Source of the DNA: Nymphalis io
Lineage: Eukaryota; Arthropoda; Insecta; Lepidoptera; Nymphalidae
Reading direction: 5' to 3'
NCBI RefSeq assembly: GCF_905147045.1
Contig: NC_065893.1
Span: 682,001 to 746,000 of the forward strand
Length of the DNA: 64,000 bases
A program made the translations under genes and the position numbers. Under the pieces are notes generated by a model. It did no database searches. It was not told the DNA's origin and saw nothing but the letters and a program-made list of their open reading frames with translations. This document shows positions 47,106 through 57,517 of the stretch, piece by piece; within the stretch, counting starts at the first letter, position 1, and the number at the start of each line of letters is the position of its first letter.

Positions 47106-47413
47106 TTTTTTTATAGAATAGGAAGGCGGACCAGCATATGGGCCACATATGATGGTAAGTGGTCACCAACACCCTTAGACATTGGCATTGTAAGAAATGT
47201 CAACCATCGCTTACATAGCCAATTTGCCACTAACCTTGGGACCTAAGATTTTATGTTCCTTGTGCCTGTAAATACACTGGCTCACTCAACCTTCAAACCG
47301 GAACACAACAATACCAAATACTGCTGTTTTGCGGTAGAATATTTGATTACTGGGTAGTACCTACCCAGACGAGCTTGCACAAAGCCCAAAGTAACCACTT
47401 TACCACCAGTAAA
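47106..47413 (-). mobile_element. SINE-B, full length with small insertions
   Basis: TTTTTTATAGAATAGGAAGG to TTTACCACCAGTAAAA. Relative to other copies it has an ATAT insertion in GGCCACATATGATGGTAAG and a 13-base insertion (AAAGTAACCACTT) before TACCACCAG. It is part of a run of three mobile fragments (47106-47758). Confidence 0.92.
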
Positions 47414-47440
47414 AGTTGATGTTGTTATATAAATATATGT

Positions 47441-47650
47441 GTAAGTTCATGAATCTCCCACTGCTGGGAAAAGACCTTTTTTTTGGGGAAGAGTTTGAAG
47501 ATTATTCAACCGCTACTCCACTGTGGATTGTTGGAAATCGCAACAGAGCAGAGATAATTAAATAACAAAAATAAAAAGTCAGTTATGTTCGAGTTTTAAC
47601 CCGTAGCCTTTTGACTGAGATCTGAAAATTCAATCTACTGCGCCATGACG
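47441..47650 (-). mobile_element. SINE-A-like copy with an aberrant head
   Basis: The 3' end in reverse (GAATCTCCCACTGCTGGG and GAAGATTATTCAACCGCTAC) is SINE-A-like. The head portion (about 47580-47650) does not match the standard SINE-A head, although TGCGCCATGACGA could be a damaged tRNA-like start. It is directly followed by an RTE tail. Confidence 0.55.
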
Positions 47651-47680
47651 ATACGCAAAACGACTCGGATTGAATGGAAA

Positions 47681-47758
47681 TGAAGATCAAGCTCAGTGGC
47701 GTGCCATTGGAGAAGTCATGCCCAGCAGACGACAAAGGGTTGATGATGACGATGATGG
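47681..47758 (+). mobile_element. RTE-type LINE tail
   Basis: GCTCAGTGGCGTGCCATTGG encodes AQWRAIGE, the C-terminus of lepidopteran RTE-type endonuclease-reverse transcriptases, followed by CCCAGCAGACGAC and a GATGATGAC-like tail. It directly follows the SINE-A-like copy at 47441. Confidence 0.75.
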
Positions 47759-47762
47759 GCCA

Positions 47763-49364
47763 TTTTAGTTTTACTAATACATTCCTCTATTAATGTCTTT
47801 AGTCATTCGAATTTCTTTGATACGGAAAAATGGATCACTTAATGCCAAGTGGGTGGGTAACCTGCATTCAGATATATTTTGTAAGAAATATTAACGATTC
47901 GTTTCAATTATTCGTTTCACTATCTATTCAACTGCTAAGTGCAGTGGGAATCAAAGATGTCCTCTCAATGTCTCGACCCCGCTATCATTAACAAGCAGTC
48001 GGCCTAACCCGCCGTCGCCGCGGAGTCAATACTTCAATATTTACGAGGCTACTATCACATTTAGTGACGTGCAATTATCCCAATATTTATCGATATAATT
48101 ATGTAGTTTTAATAGGTGAGTTACGTGTAGGTGAGTAAATGTGAATTTTTATATGTAATCTAGGCAGTGTTTTGTAAATTATTACCATTATGTAAAGAAA
48201 AATAACCTGATGCCAATTTCGAATCCATAAACCGCTTAAGTTTTTGAAAAAATATAACAATTAGTTTATCGCTACTTACTATCATATAGGTGATTAATTT
48301 TTTTATCATTTATACGCTGATAATAATTATAAGAACATTTATTAATTGTTTATTCGTAACTACACCAGATTATTAAATCAAACTACACACGAGATATTTA
48401 TATCCAACTATAAATATAATAAAATTTAAATGAACTATTCACAAATAGTTTTTTTTTAATAGTTCAATTTACGTTGGTTTTAATAGAACCACTATCGATA
48501 CTATCGGCACTAATAATGTAACAACATTGCCCGCTTAGTGACCCCGAGATTTATGCGTTCAGACAAGTGGCCGCGGTCAGGTGCGCTGATTTACGACCGC
48601 ATCTGATGACGGGGTGCGACCCGACCAACGTTTTCTTCCACAACATTGGAAATACGAGAATCGTTGACTCTTACGAAAACCCCGATGTAAGCTTTTATTT
48701 TTATTTAATAAAATGTTAGAATCACTTGTAATTCGTTAAAATTATGCTATTACCATTTAACATTTAAGATTAAAATCGAAAGAACTATCTTCGCCTGATT
48801 AGGCACAAAACTTTTATGAAACCTTATTTAAAGTGAACCTTTCTTGGACGCAAGCAAAGTTCAATTTCAATATCAAATTGAAGTAAACGCATGTAACGTT
48901 ACCAAATGACACGCCTTTAAAACAAAAAGCCTCATTCTCTGCTGAATAGTAAGCGACAATTTTTATGATAGATATATTTTTTAAATGTTTATACAACTGT
49001 TAAGTATGTATAACAAAGAAAAATATATATCTATTGTTTACAAAAACAAAATCACGGAAAGTTCATGTCTGAAATTGATAAAAAATATAATACGTCTTGC
49101 TTTTTCTCACACACTCAAACAGAACAGGTACTACATATTTACAGTTATATATATAAAGGCAGTTCTTCTTTCAGAGTTGAATCATTATGTTTTTTATTGA
49201 CCTTGAAATTTTACCCTTACTATTCCCAAAGAAATTCCACTAAACACATTCACAAATTATCTATCCTACTCTTTCTAATAATCCTAAATGGCAGGATAAA
49301 GAAAGAGAGAGACAGACAATTGGAAGCAGTATCGCTTTGGAATAAAATACAAACTCAGCAGAAC
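47763..49364. other. Non-coding, nearly repeat-free; GC block 48530-48660
   Basis: AGTGGCCGCGGTCAGGTGCG and GATGACGGGGTGCGACCCGA stand out at 48565-48630. No SINE copy is seen. Confidence 0.4.
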
Positions 49365-49440
49365 AAATATCGAACCGAGCGCTAACCTGTCGTCATTATG
49401 CAGGTGTTAGCAACTGACTCACGTACCGCCGAGGCGATAA
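49365..49440 (-). mobile_element. tRNA-like head remnant
   Basis: In reverse: CTCGGCGGTACGTGAGTCAG, then GGTTAGCGCTCGGTTCGATA, an A-box-like and B-box-like pair at tRNA spacing. The stems do not close well. A decayed SINE head is more likely than a tRNA gene. Confidence 0.4.
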
Positions 49441-50424
49441 TTAGATGGAGCTCATTAGAACCCTCCAGTCTAATAGGGTTACGGCCCTCTGGCTCCTTAT
49501 ACTACATCTAACTGTCTCGGAATATAAAGAACAGATAAATACAAGTTGCTTTGCAATGCTGGGCGCTTGTTTGCTTTCATTACCGAACTAGATTATAATA
49601 TTCTATATCCTATAGCGAATCAATAGATTTTTCGTATATTCATTTGCTATTTGTGTTTTTAACAGCATGTTATGATAATTAGAATAACCACGGAAACTTC
49701 TATAATTGGATTTTTTGTAGGAGATCTCACTAACACAAAATAACGCTCGCCTTATTTATGTTACGTTAATCGCTTTCTTTCATTCAGATTCTGTCTTCTC
49801 ATGAAAAATTAAGTTGTATGTAATTAAGAAACTTTCAACGCAGTCGCTGACATAATTATTCATAATATATATGTTTTACGTCATACCCATTGGATATTAA
49901 CAATTAACTTAACGATATCAATCATATATCTACATGGAAGTACAAATTTATCGAAGTAATCAAACCGTCCCAGTTGTACAATTGAATAAATTATTATTAA
50001 TTATTCGTCTATGAATATCTACTTAATACAACTATTACACAGACGCAGATTATATATTAAGTTTGAGTGTGAGTGATGTGGGTTATTGTACGTTTTTATT
50101 TATTATACTTTTATCGATTGATTATTTGAATAATTAACGCACAAACCACGACTTTAAAACGGACAGATTAAAAAAGAAAAACATTGAAATCAATGTCCGT
50201 TTTTAAAAATAACTAACAATACTATTTTATTATAAAAATAACTGCTCTGAAAAAATAATTTATTGAAATAGATAAATATAATGATGTTTCTGATATTTTT
50301 TTATTCGGTCAATATTTTCGTTAAACAATAAACTCGCACATCGTACCATCGTCACACGAAGTACCGCCTCATTGATAAAGCGATGTAAACGAGTAAACGC
50401 AATTTATTAATTTGCAAAAACGCG

Positions 50425-50480
50425 ACAAGCGTCACCTGTCACGCGACGTGACGCGAACGCCCCAAGAAGCGACGTGATGA
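50425..50480. other. GC-rich island with GTGACG motifs
   Basis: AAGCGTCACCTGTCACGCGA, CGTGACGCGAACGCC and GCGACGTGATG, in otherwise AT-rich repeat-free sequence. Confidence 0.4.
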
Positions 50481-51467
50481 ATTGTGGAAAATAAAAATTA
50501 CGACGTAACCGTATAGAAAAAGGGGACTCGATGTTAATCGACTCGACGTAGCTAACCGAGTAAAAGTGTGTTCGTTGAAAGTGAATAAATTTATTTTGAA
50601 TATTTGTTGCAAGGAATTAAACTTACTAATATCCACCAAACAAGAATACACGACGAAATATTAGTCTGTCTACTATAAAAAATAAAAAAATCAATGTGCA
50701 AGGCGCAAGAGTATATTCACGAAAATCACGCTATATACGAAATATTGATTTTTTAATATAATTTGTTTTATTTAATCTAACATAAAGTCAATAATATAAA
50801 TAAAATTCCGAAAAAAAATAAGAAGGAGAAATTTTCACTAGTATGTTTATTTCTAAAAACAAAACAATATTATTTGGCATTATCATTGAAATAACAATAA
50901 CAAGGCCGACAATTTGTTTACGAACATTTTTATTTTTTTATTTTAATAAGTTGTTAAGATTGATATCGTACGACTCTAACGAAAGAGTACCCATTTGGTA
51001 TGCGACCCAGTACTTATTTGGTGGTTTCTACTAAAAAATAACAACGAACACTAGTCTAGCTTTTGATATAATAAGAGTCCATCATGTACCATATTACTGA
51101 TACACGATATACACGAGTACATATTCATCTTAAAATCAGATTATCAGTAAGACGGAAATATATTATGTATTTGATAACTTCTCACAAGTATTTTATTCAC
51201 ATCCTATATATGCTTATAATTTGATAATCCAATTTAATATTATTACAAAAAAGAAACCAGTACATAATCTATTTTGCTAGTTTCATATAAATTATATCAA
51301 TATATATATAAGACATTTTAAGAATATAACTTAGCAAATACATCGTAAATTTTTAATACTAATTCATTTAAAAATCTAATCGTGATATTAATATAAGCGG
51401 TTATACAAGTTAGCTATTTTAAATTTTACACATTTAGAAAACATACGTACAGCAAACCTGTCCCTGT

Positions 51468-51545
51468 CAGCCGGCACGACACGTCGCGGCGTGTCACGCG
51501 CCACGGCGACAGGTAGCGACGCTCCAATTTTTAACGTGACAACAT
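51468..51545. other. GC-rich island
   Basis: GCCGGCACGACACGTCGCGG, CGTGTCACGCGCCACGGCGA and CAGGTAGCGACGCTCC, with CACCTGTC/GACAGGT-type and GTGAC-type words shared with the island at 50425. Confidence 0.4.
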
Positions 51546-51723
51546 TTAAATTAAATTCCTGGCCAACGCACCGCTACACCGTCGCGCTTAATTTAGGCAA
51601 TTTCAGATAAAATGCTTATCTGTTACTTATACCACTTTATGCTGTTGTATTAACTCTTTGCATTTTATATAGAATTGTTTTATACGTTACATAGTCCAAT
51701 TACTAACTACTTAAAAACAATAT

Positions 51724-51990
51724 GACTGCCTCGTTGGTCTAGTGGCTTGATGTAAGGCCGCAGATCCGGAGGTCCTAGGTTCAACTCCCAGGTCAGGCCA
51801 ATAAAAAGTTATTGGCTTTTTCTGTTAGAAAATTCTCAGTAGCAGTCTGGAGTCTGGAAGTGTGTACACTCCCGTGCCTTGGAAAGCACGTAAAGCCGTT
51901 GGTACTGCGCCGGAACTCTTTCCGGTCATGTCAGATGGCCGTCCCGTCGGATTATCAGATGAGGGAATAGGCGATACACCTGTGTAGATG
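51724..51990 (+). mobile_element. SINE-C, best copy
   Basis: SINE-C has a tRNA-like head: GACTGCCTCGTTGGTCTAGT, then GGTTCAACTCCC as B box. It is followed by a body with AATAAAAAGTTATTGG, GGAAAGCACGTAAAGCCG, and CTTTCCGGTCATGTC. The end reads GTCCCGTCGGATTATCAGAT. The B box and TGGTCTAGTGGC A-box-like motif are intact, but the anticodon arm does not fold as a real tRNA and the body continues without a terminator, so it is a SINE and not a tRNA gene. Confidence 0.88.
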
Positions 51991-52281
51991 TAGATTAAAA
52001 ATGAGTTAAATTTGTATTAGAATCGATTATGAATTTTTATTCACATTAAGGATTTATAAATTTGAAACAATGTCATAAATTTATTAAGTTTCAATTATTC
52101 ATACAGTAAATGTTCACAGTTCATATATCAAATCTCAAAGAATAAATCATATGAAATTAACACTTTAACACCAATGGCAGATCATTAGACTAAGATCCAA
52201 AGTATTCGTCATCACAAATGAAAAACTTTTGATTATGATGTTTGATTTAGGAAAACTATTTGAATAGTCTATATGCTGTGA

Positions 52282-52377
52282 ATGACTCGTTGGTACTAGG
52301 GCTAGGTGTAAGACCGCACACCCAGAGGCTGGGTTAAACTCCCAGGTCGGGTCAGTAAAAAGTTATTGGGTTTTTTT
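52282..52377 (+). mobile_element. SINE-C head only
   Basis: TGACTCGTTGGTACTAGGG, GGTTAAACTCCCAGGTCGGG, and AGTAAAAAGTTATTGGGTTT stop at the junction with the reverse SINE-A at 52378. Confidence 0.8.
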
Positions 52378-52553
52378 GCTGGGATAAAACCTCCTTTTGG
52401 TATTTGGAGCTTTATCCACCACGATTTTCATTCGACACTTCTCTCCTCGCGATGTCTTCTTCACTGCCGAGCACAAAAAACAAATTAAGCACATGAAAAT
52501 TTAGTGTAAGTCTTGTCTGGGTTTGAACACGCAATCATCGGTTAAGTTTCATC
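52378..52553 (-). mobile_element. SINE-A copy abutting a SINE-C head
   Basis: Starting at GCTGGGATAAAACCTCC, the reverse SINE-A body is readable (CTTCACTGCCGAGCAC, AAATTAAGCACATGAAAAT), then the head with GGGTTTGAACA and CAATCATCGGTTAAG. Its left edge touches the SINE-C head at 52282-52377 without a gap. Confidence 0.75.
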
Positions 52554-53876
52554 GATCGATTAATTTTCTTCATTATTATGAAGCTTGAAAATCATTTATG
52601 AGTTATAAATATATTTAATTATTAATAAAAATTACTAAAGAGAAGAGATTCTGTAAGAACGAATTTAAAATTCACCGCAGAAAACGGTCGTAAATTAAAA
52701 AAGTGACATGTGATATCGACCGTAGTAATTATAACATTTCAAGAATACACGCATCAATCAATATTTCACGAGTGCGTTCTTACCGAATAGCACTGCTAAT
52801 TTGTAGTTGGTCAAAATGTACTTATTTATCTTTTAATTTGTTAATGGTTTGTAAATTAATCTGTTATGCTCGTAAATAAGGTGACTTGTTTGTCTTGCCG
52901 AGAAAAGTCGCAAGTTTTTCGTTTGCATCGCACTTTTGTTTAAATTAATGGATTTTTTTTTCTATATTGTTTTACGGGTTGTCCCTATTTTTAGTAGAAT
53001 TGTTAGAATCGACAAAATTTTATCTTGGTAAAATCTAATATTGATTAATTTATTACAATTTAATGTGTTTATTATTATCGCGATGGTAACTTTATTTGGC
53101 GTAAATTAATAAGCAAGTCAGCTTAATTTTGAACTATTGTTATTTGATTGATACTGTGATAATGTCAAATAATACTGTACTTTTTGTTACAACTAAGCAC
53201 ACTAGTTTAATTTTCTGCTTAGAATTTATTTTTGAAAATCGTACTTAAAGCATTTTTCGCTATTCAGATTTAGCCACTCACACGCAACTCTCTTGGTTGT
53301 GTTTTCAGAAATAAATATATTCCAAAATTCAATGTCTTTAAGTGTAAAGTGTCCTTTAATAAGCATGCTCATTTAAGAAAAGGATTAATCTTAATAGTTG
53401 TTTAATTTTCATGCTATCCAAGGCGTGTGGAAGGTGTCAATATTCTCAGCATGTTTTATATATACGATTGTATAGCCTTTACTACGAATGTAATCAACGA
53501 GACCGACATTATTTTTCACGAAAATTTTTCTTCTTGATTTTTAATGAACAGATAAACTGAACAGAAATTAAAAGTTTTTTTCACGTCTACTAAACTATTT
53601 ACTGGAGAAATTTCGATTTAATAATGAAAACACATAAGTATAACATACACGCAGTATGGCCTGCTTACTCTATTTTAGTATGTGTTTTATTTTTCATCTA
53701 TTGTATAAAACATAAGTTTGTATCAACCTCGGAACAGAGAATATAGAACTGATAAAAACATTGAATCTTATTATTATTATTTTCTTGTTTCTCTAACCAA
53801 TGATACTACTGAGTAGCTTGCTTGTTTTTCTAGGTCTATCCATATTCCAAACCGTGGTAGCTTTATACATATACGT
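52554..53876. other. Non-coding
   Basis: AT-rich, no gene or known repeat recognised. Confidence 0.45.
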
Positions 53877-54083
53877 TAGCTACGCGGGAAATATTATAGT
53901 GCTAAAGTGCCTACACATATAACGCATAATCCTATGAGACGGTAACCCGACACGGTCTAAGAAAATTCAGGAATTCAGTCTCTTATCAAACGTTAGACGA
54001 ACGAGACAGTCCGACATAAAAAACAGTGATCCTTGCCTATTTGACCCTGGAACTTCGATTTAGATCCACTTATCTACCTAGTT
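53877..54083 (-). mobile_element. SINE-C-like, diverged
   Basis: GCGGGAAATATTATAGTGCT (3' part in reverse), ATCCTATGAGACGGTAACCC, GACACGGTCTAAGAAAATTC and, at the right, a weak head with GACCCTGGAACTTCGA. The limits are approximate. Confidence 0.6.
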
Positions 54084-54432
54084 TGAGCCTGATTTTTTGA
54101 TAATTATTAGATCTATTGAAATTTATACGATATTGCACCTCAATATAATAATATGTTCGCTCAACTACGCGTATCACTTCCACTTATATTTTGTTCTGTG
54201 GTATATGCAGGTTACCTTGGCAATGTTCCACAGATAGGTGAACGGAGGGGAACAGTGCGATGTCTTAGAGCAAATAGAGAAATTTCACTTGAAAATTTAT
54301 TCTCTCGAATTATTGTCTTGTAAATTTTACAGAGAAAATTTTAAAGTACATTCTAGTGTTGTTTAAATTTCAGTTAAAAATAAAACATTCATGTTTTCTA
54401 CATATTGATGTAATTATTTTTTGTTAGATTAT

Positions 54433-54686
54433 ATTGATTTGATTAGCCTAGTGGTAACAATGCGTAAATCTTAACCAATGATCGTGGGTTCACACCCGGA
54501 CAAGAACCACTGAAATTTCACGTGCTTAATTTCTGATTATAATTCATTTTGTGTTTGACGGTGAAAACATCGTGAGGAAACTAATCTGTGTCTAATCTCA
54601 CTGAAATTCTGCCACATGCGTATTCCACCAATCCGCATTGGAGCAGCGTGGTAGAATAAGCTCAAACCTTCTCCTCAAAAAGAAGA
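54433..54686 (+). mobile_element. SINE-A, near full length, 3' end lost
   Basis: AGCCTAGTGGTAACAATGCG and ATGATCGTGGGTTCACACCC form the head. The body runs to CTTCTCCTCAAAAAGA. The CCTTAGCCCAGCAGTGG end is missing and replaced by a short reversed piece. Confidence 0.85.
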
Positions 54687-54718
54687 TTGGAGTTGATTCC
54701 ACCAGTTTTATCCGATGC
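54687..54718 (-). mobile_element. Short reversed SINE-A piece
   Basis: TTGGAGTTGATTCCACCAG resembles reverse SINE-A (GGAGCTTATTCCACCACG) and touches the forward copy at 54686. The two may form a small inverted junction. The similarity is short. Confidence 0.4.
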
Positions 54719-54911
54719 GTAAATTGATATTGCGGAATATATTTTTTTACAAATCTCTCAACAAGGAAATCTTATGCATGTTTTCTTAAAATGAGATGAG
54801 GTTAGCTATATATTATCAAATTAACTATATGTAGCTTAATGGTGCTTGTCTGAATTTGATCTTGCGATGTTCAGTTAATTTTATAATTGCTGAAGTACTT
54901 GTATGTAATGA

Positions 54912-55201
54912 CTGGTGGTAGAGCTTTGTGCAAGCTCGTCTGGGTAAGTACCACCCACTCATCAGATATTCTACCGTAAAACAGCAGTACTTAGTATTGT
55001 TGTGTTCCGGTTTGAAGGGTGAGTGAGCCAGTGTAATTACAGGCACAAGGGACATAACATCTTAGTTCCCAAGGTTGGTGCTCATTGGTGATGTAAGCAA
55101 TGGTTAACATTTCTTACAATGCCAATGTAAACGGGCGTTGGTGACCACTTACCATTAGGTGGCCCATATGCTCGTCCGCCTTCCTATTCTATAAAAAAAA
55201 A
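54912..55201 (+). mobile_element. SINE-B, full length with A10 tail
   Basis: CTGGTGGTAGAGCTTTGTGC to CGCCTTCCTATTCTATAAAA, near consensus. No exact TSD found. Confidence 0.94.
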
Positions 55202-55908
55202 ACTTGAGTAGAAACAATATAATACTAATCGTAAGCTACTAACACATAAATATCCTTACGTCGTAGTAAGTAACGATCATTTATATAAATATATATTAAG
55301 TTAAGAACAAAATAAATAATTTCAAAAAACATTGTAAATATAAATTTCAACTGGTAACATAAATTGTATGGAGAATATTAAAAAATCGTTATGGCGGTAA
55401 AACGGATAGCAACTTTTAGCTGCACAGATGAAACATATCGAATAGTGTAGCGTTAAATCACAGATAAAATATCTTAACATGTGAGCAAGTCGTATCTTAG
55501 CGCGTCTAAGTGCCTGCTAACTGCTTCACACGTGTAGGAGCGTCTTTATCTTTGGCCGTCTGCCGGTGTTCGGATTACTTGGCACTGTATCTGTTTGTAA
55601 AAATTATGTTGTTATATTTAAGATATTTGTCAAATAACGTTTTAAATTGTTTTATTATTGAATTTATTTAAAGTACAATTTGTTTTGTTACAATAATAGA
55701 ACTTAGTGATATCATTTCATACATACCGAAAATACAAAGAATATGTTTTTTTTGTGGTTAGTTTGTTTTAACTTACTCAACTGGGTATACCTTTTTCCGA
55801 ATATGCTTATCACGAATACGTATTTAAATTGTTGTTTTGTGGCGACAGTAATCTTACAAAACAATCAAAACAACCAACAAATTAAAAGGTATTGTTAGAT
55901 TTAAAAGT
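55202..55908. other. Non-coding
   Basis: AT-rich, with a moderately GC-rich block at 55495-55590 (AGCGTCTTTATCTTTGGCCG). Nothing recognised. Confidence 0.4.
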
Positions 55909-56055
55909 AAAGGAACAGCCTTTGAGTAGAAGAGATGCAGCGTATTCTATCATGCTGCTGCGTTAGTGGATATACATGTGGTAGAATTTCAGTTAAATTA
56001 GACGTATGCAGGTTCCCGATGATGTTTTTATTCACTTTTCACGAGATGAGTTATC
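55909..56055 (-). mobile_element. SINE-A body, left arm of an inverted pair
   Basis: GGAACAGCC, ATACATGTGGTAGAATTTCA, TTAAATTAGACGTATGCAGG and CACGAGATGAGTTAT match the reverse SINE-A body. It faces the forward copy at 56103-56315 across a 47-bp spacer. Confidence 0.7.
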
Positions 56056-56102
56056 CATCTCCATCTCGGGTAATTAAATTAATTAATATTAATACGAAAT
56101 CG

Positions 56103-56315
56103 TTCATTTAAATTTGTGATTATAATTCATATCGTGCTATACGGTGAAGGAAAACATCGTAAGGAAACCTGCAAGTGTCTCATTTCACTAAATTCTGCCA
56201 CATGTGTATTCCACCAACCCGTATTAGAGCAGCGAGGTGGAATAAGAACCAAACCTCTCTTCAAAAAGGGAGAGGAGGTCTTACCCCAGCAGTGGGATAT
56301 TCACAGACTGTTACC
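56103..56315 (+). mobile_element. SINE-A body, right arm of an inverted pair
   Basis: GTGATTATAATTCATATCGTG, ACGGTGAAGGAAAACATCGT, ACATGTGTATTCCACCAACC and CAGCAGTGGGATATTCACAG are close to consensus. The tRNA-like head is absent. Confidence 0.88.
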
Positions 56316-56447
56316 AGTTACGAAATCGTTGTCAAAGTAAAACGTAAAAGCATTTGTTTTGTTAAGTTATTCTTAATTTTGACATAAACATTCCAATGCT
56401 AGAAAATATATTTTCAATGTTACAATGAAAGCTAACATAACCGAACA

Positions 56448-56723
56448 ATGTCAAGCCATAAGAATCCATTAGGCGTGCATCAAGAGCGTATCTCGACCGC
56501 TGGCCCCCTGGATATTAACCTTTATGATATAATTTGGCAAGACACCGCCATTTGGCAGCAGTGGCCCCATACATTCAAAGCCCATACAACAGGTACACGG
56601 AATAATAGCAAATTCGCTAAGAATGTCCAACGGTCTTTTAAGCTGCCAAGTTTTGATATTTCCACTCGAAACTCGATTAAGCTAACCACAATGAGAATAA
56701 AAGTAATATTATTTTATTGTTAA
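56448..56723 (+). other. Unrecognised ATG frame, 91 codons
   Basis: The frame starts MSSHKNPLGVHQERIS and is composition-balanced over most of its length, unlike most AT-rich chance frames here. It has no recognised domain, signal peptide or membrane segment and lies between two SINEs. It could be a chance frame, part of an unknown repeat, or an exon. Confidence 0.12.
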
Positions 56724-56821
56724 TATGTAGACTGGTAAATAGTTAACCTGGTTGTAAGTGGTAACTACCTCCCATAGAAATATCCACTCTTAACAACGCT
56801 AACGTGCCACCAACCTTGGAA

Positions 56822-56938
56822 CAGTAACACAGTAACAGCCTGTTAATGTCCCACTGCTGGGCTAAGGCCTCCTCTCCCTTTTGAGGAGAAGGTTTGGAGC
56901 TTATTCCACCACGCTGCTCCAATGCGGGTTGGTAGAAT
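56822..56938 (-). mobile_element. SINE-A nested in SINE-B, 8-bp TSD
   Basis: Reverse SINE-A 3' part (ACAGTAACAGCCTGTTAATG to GCTCCAATGCGGGTTGGTAG), 5' truncated. CCTTGGAA at 56814-56821 is repeated at 56939-56946, which fits a target-site duplication inside the host SINE-B. Confidence 0.9.
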
Positions 56939-56986
56939 CCTTGGAAACTAAGATACTATGTCCCTTGGAAACTAAGATACTATGTC
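56939..56986. repeat. 24-bp tandem duplication inside SINE-B
   Basis: A unit starting CCTTGGAAACTAAGATACTA is present twice, identical, directly after the nested SINE-A. Other SINE-B copies have it once. Confidence 0.95.
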
Positions 56987-57517
56987 CCTTGAGCCTGTTA
57001 CATCGGGTCACCTTTCAAGCCTTAACACAACAATATTGAGTGTTGCTGCTCGGCAGTAGAATATGTAATGAGTGGGCGGTACCTACCCAGGCGCGCTTGC
57101 ACGAAGCCCTACCACTAAGTAAAGTGTAGGACAAAATCACTACACAAGATTACTGTGTGCAAAATAATTTTACATAAATTTTATAAAACATTCCTGAAGT
57201 GTTACAAAGACCCGAAATTCTCGTACATAAAACAAAATGTACAATAAAAACAAAAAGACGCAGTGACAGGTTACTTTGGCAGCCCTCGTAGGATGCCTGT
57301 TTCTACATAAGAGGTGCTCAGCTAGAAAATTAATGTCTTAGGTCGGAATACAAATTGCTAGAATATAGTGATTTCTCAAACTATCTACAGTTATAATGGT
57401 CGTTATAAATATATCGATTTAAAAGTGATTGATGCGAAGAGATTAATAAGAAATGAAACAATCATTTATTATTATGTTCTTATTGTATTTTTAATGCAAT
57501 ATATTTATTAATTGAGT

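Larger units (their letters stand above)
49441..51723. other. Non-coding, repeat-free apart from islands
   Basis: Very AT-rich between the islands at 50425 and 51468. No mobile element is recognised. Confidence 0.4.
56744..57122 (-). mobile_element. SINE-B, interrupted by a SINE-A
   Basis: Outer parts are GTAAGTGGTAACTACC with TAACGTGCCACCAACCTTGG (left) and CCTTGAGCCTGTTAC with GAGTGGGCGGTACCTACCCA (right). The interruption at 56822-56938 is a reverse SINE-A. Just right of it, a 24-bp unit is tandemly duplicated (56939-56962 and 56963-56986). Confidence 0.9.

Noticed and set aside
47840..47900. Possible SINE-B fragment (GTGGGTGGGTAACC)
   Set aside because: Only a short word matches, and the neighbouring sequence does not follow SINE-B order.
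51724..51800. Possible tRNA gene with good A and B boxes
   Set aside because: The anticodon arm does not fold properly, and the same head with the same body recurs at 29953 and 52282, so it is a SINE head.
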